Shown here: positions 7,055 through 14,328 of the stretch, one piece after another
How positions within the stretch are numbered: the first letter of the stretch is position 1
Layout: the number at the start of each line of letters is the position of its first letter
Source of the DNA: CAZMJP01 sp964566895
Lineage (GTDB): Bacteria > Patescibacteriota > Patescibacteriia > UBA2591 > UBA6264
Direction of reading: 5' to 3'
DNA: 17,087 bases
Assembly: GCA_964566895.1 (NCBI GenBank)
Contig: CAZMJP010000017.1
Location: 1 to 17,087, forward strand
The notes under the pieces: model-generated
Told to the model about the DNA's origin: nothing
Databases searched by the model: none
What the model saw: the letters and a program-made list of their open reading frames with translations, nothing else
Made by a program: the position numbers and the translations under genes

Positions 7055-7083
7055 TTGTTTTTAATAGGGATTTATTATATAAT
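7055..7083 (+). promoter_or_regulatory. Candidate promoter of the pilus operon
   Basis: TTGTTT at 7055-7060 and a perfect TATAAT at 7078-7083 are 17 bases apart. Transcription would start near 7090, giving a leader of about 80 bases that includes the 8-bp tandem array. The -10 overlaps that of the oppositely oriented comF promoter. Confidence 0.55.
7074..7079 (-). promoter_or_regulatory. Candidate -10 box for comF
   Basis: On the minus strand these bases read TATAAT, 26 bases before the comF ATG. No good -35 is visible at the right distance, so the promoter would be weak or activator-dependent. It overlaps the forward TATAAT at 7078-7083, so the two directions may exclude each other. Confidence 0.4.
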
Positions 7084-7085
7084 TA

Positions 7086-7133
7086 GAACATTGGAACATG
7101 GGAACATTATAACATTATAACATAGGAATGAGG
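7086..7133 (+). repeat. Tandem array of an 8-bp unit in the pilM leader
   Basis: Successive 8-base units are GAACATTG, GAACATGG, GAACATTA, TAACATTA and TAACATAG, followed by a degenerate GAATGAGG. The array sits between the shared promoter region and pilM. Part of it (7103-7116) is complementary, with one mismatch, to 7144-7157 just before the pilM start, so a leader hairpin is possible. Confidence 0.65.
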
Positions 7134-7169
7134 AGATGGAGAGAATGTTAAAATGTTTTGATGATAATT

Positions 7170-8213
7170 ATGTCTTTTCTTGGCTTAGGGAAAAAAAATA
7201 GTTTTCTTGGCGTCGATATAGGATCGACCAGCATTAAATTGGTGGAGTTAGCTAAAGAACAAGGAGTGCCGATTCTTTTGACTTATGGTTATGCTGAACG
7301 GTCTTTGGGAGATATAATTAAGGGCGACCCGAAGGTTATTTTAGAAAAAGTGGCCGCTTTGCTTAAAAAGTTATATACTCAAGCTGGGATTAGAACTTAT
7401 AAAGCGGTAACCGCCTTGCCCAATTTTTCCGTTTTTAATTCAGTCATCACCTTGCCCATAATGAATAAAAAAGAACTTGAGGCGGCCGTTCATTGGGAGG
7501 CTAAAAAGTTTATTCCCATGCCGATTGGAGAGGTGGTCTTAGATTGGCGGATTATTGATACTATTCAAATCAGCCAAAAAAGAAAAAATTATCGGATTCT
7601 TTTAACAGCGGCTTCAAAGAAATTAGTCAGGAGATATGTTGAGATTTTTAAACAAGCCGACCTGGAACTTTTGTCCTTGGAAACAGAGTCATTTGCTTTG
7701 GCGCGTTCATTAATTGGCAAAAGTCAAGCCACGACCATAATTCTTGATACCAGCGCTTTAACTACAGATATTGTTATTATTGAAAAAGGGGTGCCGGCCT
7801 TTAATCGGAGCATTGATGTCGGGGGGATAACCATTAGCCGGGCCATCGCCAACAGTTTGAATATTGACTTTAGGCGAGCTGAACAATTTAAAAAAGATAT
7901 TGGCATGGCTGGCGGGTCAAAAATACCTCAAGTTATTGAAGGCATCCTCAGACCGGTAGTTGACGAAATGAATTATTCGCTTAAACTTTATCAGGATCAG
8001 TCCGGAAAGACGGTTGAACAGGTGGTTCTTTCCGGCGGCTCGGCTTTTTTGCCTAATTTAGCCGATTATTTGGCTAAAATACTTAATTTGCGTGTTTTGG
8101 TCGGCAATCCTTGGTCTCGGGTTGCTTATGCGGAGGAATTAAAGCCGGCCTTAGAAGAGGTGGCTCCGAGATTTGCCGTAGCCATAGGGTTGGCTTTAAG
8201 AGAGTTAAATTAA
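7170..8213 (+). CDS. pilM: Type IV pilus assembly protein PilM
   Basis: PilM is a cytoplasmic FtsA/actin-fold ATP-binding protein that holds the N-terminus of PilN and links the alignment complex to the motor. The 347-residue product has the actin-family phosphate-1 motif VDIGSTSIK (15-23) and the phosphate-2 region ILDTSALTTDIVII (191-204). The adenosine-type motif SGGSAFLPNL is at 288-297, and the family's typical C-terminal VAPRFAVAIGLALRE is present. I chose the ATG at 7170 because the protein then starts MSFLGLGKKNSFLGVDIG, like homologues. ATG at 7161 and TTG at 7158 are in frame and add only 3-4 residues. It is the first gene of the pilus operon, and pilN starts 1 base after its stop. 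Confidence 0.92.
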   Translation: MSFLGLGKKNSFLGVDIGSTSIKLVELAKEQGVPILLTYGYAERSLGDIIKGDPKVILEKVAALLKKLYTQAGIRTYKAVTALPNFSVFNSVITLPIMNKKELEAAVHWEAKKFIPMPIGEVVLDWRIIDTIQISQKRKNYRILLTAASKKLVRRYVEIFKQADLELLSLETESFALARSLIGKSQATTIILDTSALTTDIVIIEKGVPAFNRSIDVGGITISRAIANSLNIDFRRAEQFKKDIGMAGGSKIPQVIEGILRPVVDEMNYSLKLYQDQSGKTVEQVVLSGGSAFLPNLADYLAKILNLRVLVGNPWSRVAYAEELKPALEEVAPRFAVAIGLALRELN

Positions 8214-8214
8214 A

Positions 8215-8826
8215 ATGGAGAATAATAAAGAAAAAGAAAAATCGGTTGGCGACAAGGTTGGACAAACCGAAGCCGAAGGTCTTGAAATTAGTTTAATGCC
8301 GGAGCGGGCTGTGGTTATCCCCAGAATTATCCGTTCCAGGTTTTTGTTTTTTTTAGCCGCCCTGATCGTTATTTTAACCACCGCGATTATAGTTTGGTTG
8401 TACGCCAGTTGGCATTTTGAAAAAATCGGTATGGAAGTCCGTCGGATTCAAGGAGAAATACAATTATTGGAAGCAAAGAGCGCTTCTTATTTAGGCAAGA
8501 GAGATGAGATTATTGGTTTGGAAGATAAAGCAGCCCGGGTTGAGAATATTTTGAACAATCATATTTATTGGACCAGATTTTTTAGTTTATTGGAAAGTTA
8601 TACTATTCCTGATATTTATTTCGGCGATTTTAGCGCTGACACTAAAGGGGTAATTCACTTAAACGCCACAGCTCGAGATTTAGTTTCCGTGGCCAAACAA
8701 GATATTGTTTTTTCTAACGCCCCCGATTTCATTAAGGAGGTGAAAACATCGGGAATTAGAAAGTTGCCCAAAGGCGTTAGCGCTTCTTTCAGTCTAACCC
8801 TGGTTGACGGAGTGTTCCGTAAGTAA
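8215..8826 (+). CDS. pilN: Type IV pilus assembly protein PilN (CPR-type)
   Basis: PilN is a single-pass inner-membrane protein whose N-terminal cytoplasmic tail binds PilM and whose outer domain pairs with PilO. The 203-residue product has a charged N-terminus of about 40 residues containing EISLMPE, which resembles the INLLP-like PilM-binding motif. One membrane helix lies at about 43-66. A coiled-coil segment follows (about 68-105), and then a ferredoxin-like outer domain. The start is 1 base after the pilM stop, implying translational coupling. Identification rests on topology and position as well as the short motif, because PilN sequences diverge widely. Confidence 0.78.
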   Translation: MENNKEKEKSVGDKVGQTEAEGLEISLMPERAVVIPRIIRSRFLFFLAALIVILTTAIIVWLYASWHFEKIGMEVRRIQGEIQLLEAKSASYLGKRDEIIGLEDKAARVENILNNHIYWTRFFSLLESYTIPDIYFGDFSADTKGVIHLNATARDLVSVAKQDIVFSNAPDFIKEVKTSGIRKLPKGVSASFSLTLVDGVFRK

Positions 8827-8856
8827 AAAAGCGTTAGTGAAAAACAAATACTGTCG

Positions 8857-8865
8857 TGTTAAAAT
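8857..8865 (+). promoter_or_regulatory. Possible extended -10 upstream of pilO
   Basis: TGTTAAAAT matches an extended -10 (TG, one base, then TAAAAT) 24 bases before the pilO start. No convincing -35 is seen. The 13-mer GTTAAAATATTAA at 8858-8870 also occurs at 14848-14860, just before another gene start. It could be an internal promoter or only AT-rich spacer. Confidence 0.22.
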
Positions 8866-8889
8866 ATTAAGATGTTAAGGTAATTTCAG

Positions 8890-9444
8890 ATGGCAAAAAT
8901 AACACAAACAGTTTTCAAACCAAAGTGGTATCATACTTTTTTAGTTAAATACTGGTGGATTTTAATTGTTATTTTGGTTTTAGTTGTTTTTTCATTTGAA
9001 TATTTTTTTGTTGTTAAACCTAGAAAAGACCGAGCGGCTAATGGCGGTCCTTTTGATTTAGCTACTTATCAACAGATTTTAGACGAGCAAAAAGACTATT
9101 TTGAGAAATTAAAGGTTTGGGAAAAAGAGGCGAGCAGTATTAATAAGGCTGAGTTGGAAAAATTGAATTATGTAGTGGCTGAAAAAATGGATTTGCCCGC
9201 CGCCTTGAAACAAGTTGATATTTTGGACGTTCAATCAGGGTTAGAATTGGTTGGTTTTAGCGTTGACTATAGCCAGGGGGTGGTGACAACAAATCTTACT
9301 TTTAAGGGCGGAAGCTACCAGACGATCAAACAATATTTAGACTTCATTGAAAAAAACATTCGGATTATGGACGTGGAAAAAATAGATATAGGAGAGATGG
9401 GCAACATTTTTTCCCTCTCAATTAAAAGTTATTATTTGGACTAA
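8890..9444 (+). CDS. pilO: Type IV pilus assembly protein PilO (CPR-type)
   Basis: PilO is the heterodimer partner of PilN in the inner-membrane alignment complex. The 184-residue protein has a short basic N-terminus and one membrane helix at about 22-43. A coiled-coil-like helix follows (about 55-95). The C-terminal ferredoxin-like domain contains LEVGF-style strands here reading LELVGFSVDY, then YQTIKQYLDFIEKNIRIMDV, a pattern typical of PilO (residues that precede the last strands). Gene order after pilM and pilN strongly supports the call. A gap of 136 bases without a gene follows. Confidence 0.78.
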   Translation: MAKITQTVFKPKWYHTFLVKYWWILIVILVLVVFSFEYFFVVKPRKDRAANGGPFDLATYQQILDEQKDYFEKLKVWEKEASSINKAELEKLNYVVAEKMDLPAALKQVDILDVQSGLELVGFSVDYSQGVVTTNLTFKGGSYQTIKQYLDFIEKNIRIMDVEKIDIGEMGNIFSLSIKSYYLD

Positions 9445-9478
9445 TCTCTCTCCCAGAAATTATTACGTTCAGATTTTT

Positions 9479-9505
9479 TTGACCCTGGGTAAGGGAAAGT
9501 ATACT
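9479..9505 (+). promoter_or_regulatory. Possible internal promoter before the pilP-like gene
   Basis: TTGACC at 9479-9484 and TATACT at 9500-9505 are separated by 15 bases, shorter than the ideal 17. This lies in the largest gap inside the pilus operon, so a second promoter here is plausible but unproven. A perfect 16-bp AT palindrome at 9531-9546 follows. Confidence 0.35.
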
Positions 9506-9580
9506 CGAATAACAAAAGTCTATAATAATGATAAAATTAATTTTATATTTCGCCTAAAAAACATAATTTCTAAGTAAGGG

Positions 9581-9892
9581 ATGAAACTCAAACGAGAACA
9601 CGCATTTTTACTAATTTTTATCGCCATTATTATAATTACTGGCTGTGTTTTAATTAGATATATTACCCTGACTAAAATGAAGCCTTCGGATATAGCTACT
9701 TTTCTAATAGTTAGGCCGGCCTATTTACAGCAGCCAATACCTAAAATAGACAAACTTAAAACCGTTCTTGATAATCCCAAGTTCAGAGAGATGGTTTATG
9801 TTAAGGATTTTTTTACTCCCTTAACAGCGGTGGAGAAAGGACGTCCCAATCCGTTTGTGCCGTTTGTCAGGGAGGAAGAAGGGGAAAAGTAA
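9581..9892 (+). CDS. Small PilP-like pilus assembly protein, possible lipoprotein
   Basis: This 103-residue protein sits where pilP is found in many pilMNOP clusters. It has a basic N-terminus (K2, K4, R5) and a hydrophobic stretch from about 8 to 30. The C-terminus contains GRPNPFVPF (87-95). The 'GR-x-(D/N)PF' type motif is a hallmark of PilP/GspC-like proteins. Residues I19-T20-G21-C22 fit a lipobox, so C22 could be lipidated by Lgt. Against this, the hydrophobic run continues past C22, which would equally suit an ordinary transmembrane anchor. It is much shorter than proteobacterial PilP and lacks room for the full beta-sandwich domain. The call rests on motif and position; the function would be within the alignment complex. 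Confidence 0.6.
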   Translation: MKLKREHAFLLIFIAIIIITGCVLIRYITLTKMKPSDIATFLIVRPAYLQQPIPKIDKLKTVLDNPKFREMVYVKDFFTPLTAVEKGRPNPFVPFVREEEGEK

Positions 9893-9931
9893 AAAATAAA
9901 ATATAAAAGATAAAAGATTTTCTTAGCGCCT

Positions 9932-11671
9932 ATGCCCGGAGAAACAAAAAATATAATTTTAAAATTTTTGGTTGATAAAGGTCGGCTCTCTCAGCCCCAA
10001 TATCAAAGTTTTTTGGTTGAAGCCGGGGAGGTAGATTTGGCTCCGGACGTTCTTTTGGAAACAAAAAAAATAATTCCCGAAGAAGAAATTGCTCAGGCAA
10101 AAAGCCAGGTATATAATCTGCCGGTGGTTGATTTATACGGAGTAAATGTTGACCGCAAGGTTTTACAAATTATTCCTCAAGAAACAGCTGAAAATTATCA
10201 AATAGTTGCTTTTACTCAGGAAGGGGATGTTTTAAAAGTGGCTATTCTTAACCCGGGAGATTTTAAAGCCAGAGAAGCGGTAAGTTTTATTGCCCGGCAA
10301 AGAAATTTAAAAGTGGAGCTTTATGTTGCTTCAACCTCGGCGATAAAGAATATTTTAGCTCAGTATACTGGTTTGGCTGTTGAGGTTGAAGAGGCGGTTG
10401 GCGCGGCTGAAGCCCGGTTTGCTCCGGTCGGTCCGGCCGGAAAAGAGGCGGTTACTTTGGAGGAAATTAGTCGGTCGGCGCCGATTGCCAAACTGGTTGG
10501 CTCGATTTTGAAATACGCCGTAGATAACGCCGCTTCCGACGTCCATATTGAACCCTTGGCTGACAAGACTAGAATCCGTTACAGAATTGACGGGATTTTA
10601 CGGGAGACAGCCGTATTGCCCAGCCACCTTCATTCAGCTATTATTTCTCGGGTTAAAGTTATGGCTGATTTGAAACTTGATGAAACGCGAATTCCTCAAG
10701 ACGGCCGTATTGGCATTGTGGTTTCTAAAAGAAGAGTTGATTTGCGCGTTTCGGTTTTTCCCCTCCTTGACCGGGAAAAAGCCGTAATGAGGATTCTCGA
10801 CCCGGCCAGGAGAGTTTTTAGTTTAGAGGACTTGGGTTTTTGGGGCGACGGGGCAAGGGCAATAGAGAAAAATTTGACTCGGCCGCATGGTTTGGTTTTA
10901 ATCACCGGTCCGACTGGTTGCGGCAAAACGACCACTCTTTACGCGGCATTGAAGCGGATTAACCAGCCGGGGGTCAATATTGTTACCTTAGAAGACCCGA
11001 TTGAGTATTTTTTGTCAGGGGTTAATCAGTCTCAGACCAGGCCGGAAATTGGCTACACCTTTGCTTCGGGACTTCGTTCAATTATTCGTCAGGACCCGGA
11101 TATTATTATGGTCGGAGAAATTCGCGACAATGAAACGGCTGATTTAGCCACTCATGCGGCTTTGACCGGCCATATTGTCCTTTCTACTTTGCATACCAAT
11201 AATGCTTTCGGCGCCGTTCCCCGTTTGATTGATATGGGCATCGAACCATTTTTAGTCGTTTCGTCTTTGAATTTAGTTGTTGCTCAAAGGTTGGTCAGAA
11301 AGATTTGCCCGCACTGCAAGCAGGAGATTGTTTTGCCTTTGACAACAGAAAGGCAGATAGAACAGGAATTAAAGGAGGTTGAGACGGTTAATTTAAGTGA
11401 TTTTCGCCAAAAAAACGGCCGTTTAAAGTTTTATCGGGGGACCGGCTGTTCAAGGTGCGACAATGAGGGTTATCGAGGCAGAACTTGTATTTTTGAGGCT
11501 CTGGAGATGACTGAACAAATGCAGAAAATTGTTGTTAGCGGCTGCGAAATTGAACAAGTTAAACAGGAATTCAAAAGACAAAAAATGACCGAGATGATTA
11601 AAGATGGTTATATCAGGGCGTTGCGTGGAGAAACTACTTTAGAGGAAGTGTTAAGGGTGGCGAGGGAATAG
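9932..11671 (+). CDS. pilB: Type IV pilus extension ATPase PilB
   Basis: PilB is the hexameric cytoplasmic ATPase that drives pilus extension. The 579-residue protein has an N-terminal MshEN-like domain (about 5-150). The ATPase core has Walker A GPTGCGKT (326-333, K332) and an Asp-box TLEDPIEYF (352-360). Walker B is IIMVGEIRD (391-399) with the catalytic glutamate E396, and the His-box is STLHTNNA (418-425). The zinc-binding tetracysteine is CPHC...CSRC (C459, C462, C506, C509). All catalytic features are intact, in contrast to the PilT-like protein encoded next. It starts about 40 bases after the pilP-like gene. Confidence 0.95.
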   Translation: MPGETKNIILKFLVDKGRLSQPQYQSFLVEAGEVDLAPDVLLETKKIIPEEEIAQAKSQVYNLPVVDLYGVNVDRKVLQIIPQETAENYQIVAFTQEGDVLKVAILNPGDFKAREAVSFIARQRNLKVELYVASTSAIKNILAQYTGLAVEVEEAVGAAEARFAPVGPAGKEAVTLEEISRSAPIAKLVGSILKYAVDNAASDVHIEPLADKTRIRYRIDGILRETAVLPSHLHSAIISRVKVMADLKLDETRIPQDGRIGIVVSKRRVDLRVSVFPLLDREKAVMRILDPARRVFSLEDLGFWGDGARAIEKNLTRPHGLVLITGPTGCGKTTTLYAALKRINQPGVNIVTLEDPIEYFLSGVNQSQTRPEIGYTFASGLRSIIRQDPDIIMVGEIRDNETADLATHAALTGHIVLSTLHTNNAFGAVPRLIDMGIEPFLVVSSLNLVVAQRLVRKICPHCKQEIVLPLTTERQIEQELKEVETVNLSDFRQKNGRLKFYRGTGCSRCDNEGYRGRTCIFEALEMTEQMQKIVVSGCEIEQVKQEFKRQKMTEMIKDGYIRALRGETTLEEVLRVARE

Positions 11672-11733
11672 CCGTTATCCCGCCACGGAATTTCTAATAC
11701 CTAAATTTTCAATTTTTATAGGAATTGGAGTTT

Positions 11734-12807
11734 ATGTCTATTCAAATTGAAACAACTTTTAATAGGATTTGTCAGCAAGCGGCGGAGCAGAGAGCGTCGG
11801 AAATTTATTTACTAACTGCTCAGCCGCCCTTTGTCAGAGTTGATGGTCAGATGCAATCTTTGGCCAAAGAGAATGTCTTGTCCGCTTCGTTTATTGAGGG
11901 GCTGTTATCCGATTTATTAGATGAAGACCAGAAAAGGGAATTAGAGAAGAAAAAGCAGGTGACCGTAATAAAAGAAATTGGCCGGGTCGGGAATAGTCAA
12001 ATAAGCGTTTATTATCAAAAAGGAGCTTTAAGTTTGCGGATAAAATTATTGACGCGAGAAATTATCGATTTAGCCAAATTAGAAGCGCCAGAGGTGGTTA
12101 AAAAATTTACTAAGATCAAAAAGGGGATTGTCTTTATCACCGGCCCGCGAGATTCAGGGCGGTCAACATTAGTTGTTTCTTTGCTTAATGATATTAATAA
12201 ACGCGAAGCTAAATTTATCTCTACAATTGAAAAACCGATTAAAACGGTATTGAGCGGATTAAAGAGTGTTGTTGAGCAGCGTGAGGTGGGGAAAGATGTC
12301 GATTCTTTCTTATCCGGGCTGGGCTCTATCCGGGAAAGAAACATTGACGTGGTTATGATTAGTCAAATAGAAGACGCCCAAGTAATGAACGAACTTTTTG
12401 CTATTGCCGAGGCCGGCAGTTTGGTTTTTGCCGTTATTGATACAGAGTCAGCCATAAAAACTCTAAAAAGAATTTTACGTTTCTATCCAGCTGACGAAGA
12501 AGATAATGTTAGATATTTTCTAAGCGAAAATTTGGGCGGAATCATCTGCTCCCGTCTGGTGCCTAAAATCGGGGGAGGTCGGATTAGGGCCTTAGAGATT
12601 TTATCGGCCACCCCAGCTGTTAAGAGTATTATCGCCGGCGGCAAGTTTCATCAGTTAGCCGGGATTTTGCAAGCCAGTGAAGACAGAACAGCCATTTCTT
12701 TAGATCAATATTTAGCCGACCTTGTTTCTTCAGGCGGGGTGATGGCTGAAGAGGCTCTTAAATATTGCGCCAACGAAGAAGTGTTTAGGTCGTTGTTAAG
12801 AAGATAA
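11734..12807 (+). CDS. PilT-like protein with degenerate ATPase motifs (probable pseudo-ATPase)
   Basis: The 357-residue protein aligns with PilT retraction ATPases along its whole length: an N-terminal PAS-like domain (SEIYLLTAQPPFVRVDGQM), the RecA-like core and the C-terminal region TPAVKSII with the GKFHQL tail. However, Walker A reads GPRDSGRS (137-144) with Arg143 for Lys. The Asp-box reads STIEKPI instead of xxEDPIE. The Walker B segment IDVVMISQIED has Gln211 for the catalytic Glu. The His-box FAVIDTESA has Asp236 for His. The frame is intact, so this is a conserved but probably catalytically dead paralogue rather than a pseudogene. I chose the ATG at 11734, with GGAG just upstream; an in-frame TTG at 11725 is less likely. 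It may modulate PilB or PilC, or form mixed hexamers with an active PilT; this is inference. Confidence 0.85.
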   Translation: MSIQIETTFNRICQQAAEQRASEIYLLTAQPPFVRVDGQMQSLAKENVLSASFIEGLLSDLLDEDQKRELEKKKQVTVIKEIGRVGNSQISVYYQKGALSLRIKLLTREIIDLAKLEAPEVVKKFTKIKKGIVFITGPRDSGRSTLVVSLLNDINKREAKFISTIEKPIKTVLSGLKSVVEQREVGKDVDSFLSGLGSIRERNIDVVMISQIEDAQVMNELFAIAEAGSLVFAVIDTESAIKTLKRILRFYPADEEDNVRYFLSENLGGIICSRLVPKIGGGRIRALEILSATPAVKSIIAGGKFHQLAGILQASEDRTAISLDQYLADLVSSGGVMAEEALKYCANEEVFRSLLRR

Positions 12808-12834
12808 AATAATCCGAAACTATCTGCCCGCTGC

Positions 12835-12929
12835 TTGCCTGCGCAAATAGGGTCCGCCAGGCAAATGTATCCGAATGCTTCAAATATCAAAGGTATTTTT
12901 TTCTTATATTCGTGGCATTCGGATACATT
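12835..12929. repeat. Nested palindromes between pilT-like and pilC
   Basis: Two inverted repeats adjoin. TTGCCTG (12835-12841) pairs with CAGGCAA (12858-12864). A perfect 15-bp repeat (12864-12878 with 12915-12929) has a 36-base spacer. CATTCGG also appears as a direct repeat at 12916 and 12926, a 10-base period. The first part is GC-rich compared with its surroundings. The structure lies in the 150-base gap before pilC and could be a small non-autonomous repeat element. It may attenuate transcription of pilC. Confidence 0.6.
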
Positions 12930-12957
12930 CGGGTTATTTGGACTATTTTTTGTTTTT

Positions 12958-14169
12958 ATGCTTTTTGAATACAAAGCAAAAAACTCTAAGGGACAAACGG
13001 TTGAGGGAACCATTGAGGCGTTAAATCAAGATGCGGCTATTGAAGCGCTATCTGCTCAGGAGATGATTATTATTTCTTTGACTGAAAGCAGCGCTTTGCC
13101 TCTTTGGCGTCGACCTCTTCGGATTAAATTTCTGGAAAGAGTCAAGTCAAAAGATATGGTTTTTCTGTCCCGCCAGATTTCGGTTATGGTCTCGGCCGGC
13201 CTGCCCTTAGTTAAATCTCTTGAAGTGTTAGGCCGACAGACAAGTAGTCCGTTTCTCAGGCGTATTGTTGAATCGGTGACTGACGATGTTCGGGGAGGGA
13301 CAAGATTTTCTTCTTCCTTGGCTAAATACCCCAAAGTTTTTGATGATTTTTATATTAATATGGTTCGGGCGGGGGAAACAGCCGGCAAGCTTGACGAAGT
13401 TTTAAATTACTTGGCTAATGAGCAGGAAAAGAATTTTGATTTAATGGCTAAAATTAGGGGGGCAATGATTTATCCGACCTTTGTTATTGTCGCTGTGGTT
13501 GGAGTGATGATTTTAATGTTAAAATTTGTTATTCCGCAGCTGACCAGCGTTTTAAAAGAGGCGGGGATAGCCCTGCCTTTACCGACCAGAATTCTAATGA
13601 GTATTAGTGATTTTTTTCAGGTATATTTTGTTTTTATCATGATTGTTCTTATTCTCCTGATTTTTGTTTTATATTTTTTGTTTAAGAGTAAGCCCGGGAA
13701 AAATTTTTTAGACAGGTTTATGCTTCGTTTACCGGTTTTTGGCCCGCTTTTCCAAAGGGTTTATCTTATTCGTTTGACCCGGAGTTTGTCCACCTTGATT
13801 ATCGGCGGCATTCCCATTAGTTCCGGGTTAAAAATAGTGGCTGAAGTGGTTGGGAACGTGGTTTATAAAGGTACAATTCTTGGGGCAGTTATAGATGTTG
13901 AAGAAGGCCGTTCAATTAGCAGTTCATTTTTAGAAGCGCCTCATATTCCGAAAATGCTTTCGAATTTAATGGCTATTGGCGAGCAAACCGGGCAGTTGGA
14001 CGAGGTTTTAGAAAAAATTGCCGACTTTTATGCCCGGGAGGTGGAAAATATCTTGTCAAAATTAGTCGCTTTGCTTGAGCCGGTAATTATTATTTGTTTA
14101 GGCGTGGTTGTCGGCGGTATGGTTGCGGCTATTATTTTGCCGATGTATCAAATGGCTTCGGCTTTTTAA
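12958..14169 (+). CDS. pilC: Type IV pilus inner-membrane platform protein PilC
   Basis: PilC is the polytopic platform protein on which PilB acts to insert pilin subunits. The 403-residue protein begins MLFEYKAKNSKGQTVEGTIEA, the typical PilC/GspF start, so I use the ATG at 12958. The frame extends upstream to 12835, but that stretch is the palindromic repeat and not family-like. Two T2SSF domains are visible. The first (about 65-190) contains LSRQISVMVSAGLPL and VRAGETAGKLDEVL. The second (about 268-395) contains RLTRSLSTLIIGGIPI and IGEQTGQLDEVLEKIADFY. Membrane helices are at about 171-192, 223-243 and 374-397. Length and domain order are normal. It is the last pilus gene here and is followed 31 bases later by tRNA-Val. 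Confidence 0.95.
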   Translation: MLFEYKAKNSKGQTVEGTIEALNQDAAIEALSAQEMIIISLTESSALPLWRRPLRIKFLERVKSKDMVFLSRQISVMVSAGLPLVKSLEVLGRQTSSPFLRRIVESVTDDVRGGTRFSSSLAKYPKVFDDFYINMVRAGETAGKLDEVLNYLANEQEKNFDLMAKIRGAMIYPTFVIVAVVGVMILMLKFVIPQLTSVLKEAGIALPLPTRILMSISDFFQVYFVFIMIVLILLIFVLYFLFKSKPGKNFLDRFMLRLPVFGPLFQRVYLIRLTRSLSTLIIGGIPISSGLKIVAEVVGNVVYKGTILGAVIDVEEGRSISSSFLEAPHIPKMLSNLMAIGEQTGQLDEVLEKIADFYAREVENILSKLVALLEPVIIICLGVVVGGMVAAIILPMYQMASAF

Positions 14170-14200
14170 AACGATAGCGAGGCGTTTATTAAAATGTGGT

Positions 14201-14272
14201 GGACGGTTGGCTCAGCGGTAGAGCGCTGCGTTCACATCGCAGAGGTCATAGGTTCAAATCCTATACCGTCCA
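14201..14272 (+). tRNA. tRNA-Val (anticodon CAC)
   Basis: A full cloverleaf is readable. The acceptor stem GGACGGT pairs with ACCGTCC (14265-14271), with discriminator A14272. The D stem is GCTC/GAGC. The anticodon stem CTGCG/CGCAG encloses TTCACAT, giving anticodon CAC at 14233-14235. The T arm is ATAGG-TTCAAAT-CCTAT. The 3' CCA is not encoded, so a CCA-adding enzyme is needed. Confidence 0.95.
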
Positions 14273-14307
14273 CTTTGTCTTGGGCGTCCCCTGCAACGTC
14301 CGCTGTC

Positions 14308-14313
14308 TATAAT
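14308..14313 (+). promoter_or_regulatory. Possible -10 box for tRNA-Pro
   Basis: A perfect TATAAT lies 16 bases before the tRNA-Pro gene, in the 56-base gap between the two tRNAs. The -35 region (near 14285) is poor. It is equally possible that both tRNAs are cut from one transcript. Confidence 0.3.
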
Positions 14314-14328
14314 TTACCGGGTGAATTG

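Noticed and set aside
7086..7133. CRISPR-like repeat
   Set aside because: Units are 8 bases with no spacers; it is a simple tandem array.
8111..8296. Small plus-strand open frame across the pilM/pilN junction
   Set aside because: It overlaps both genes in another frame and has no family features.
10355..10566. Two minus-strand open frames inside pilB
   Set aside because: They are shadows of a well-supported conserved gene with biased codon use.
11672..11733. Terminator between pilB and the pilT-like gene
   Set aside because: Only weak pairing and no T-run were seen; the genes are likely cotranscribed.
12835..12957. Extending pilC upstream to 12835
   Set aside because: The upstream part of the frame is the palindromic repeat region, starts with a non-standard codon, and PilC homologues begin at the MLFEYKA segment.
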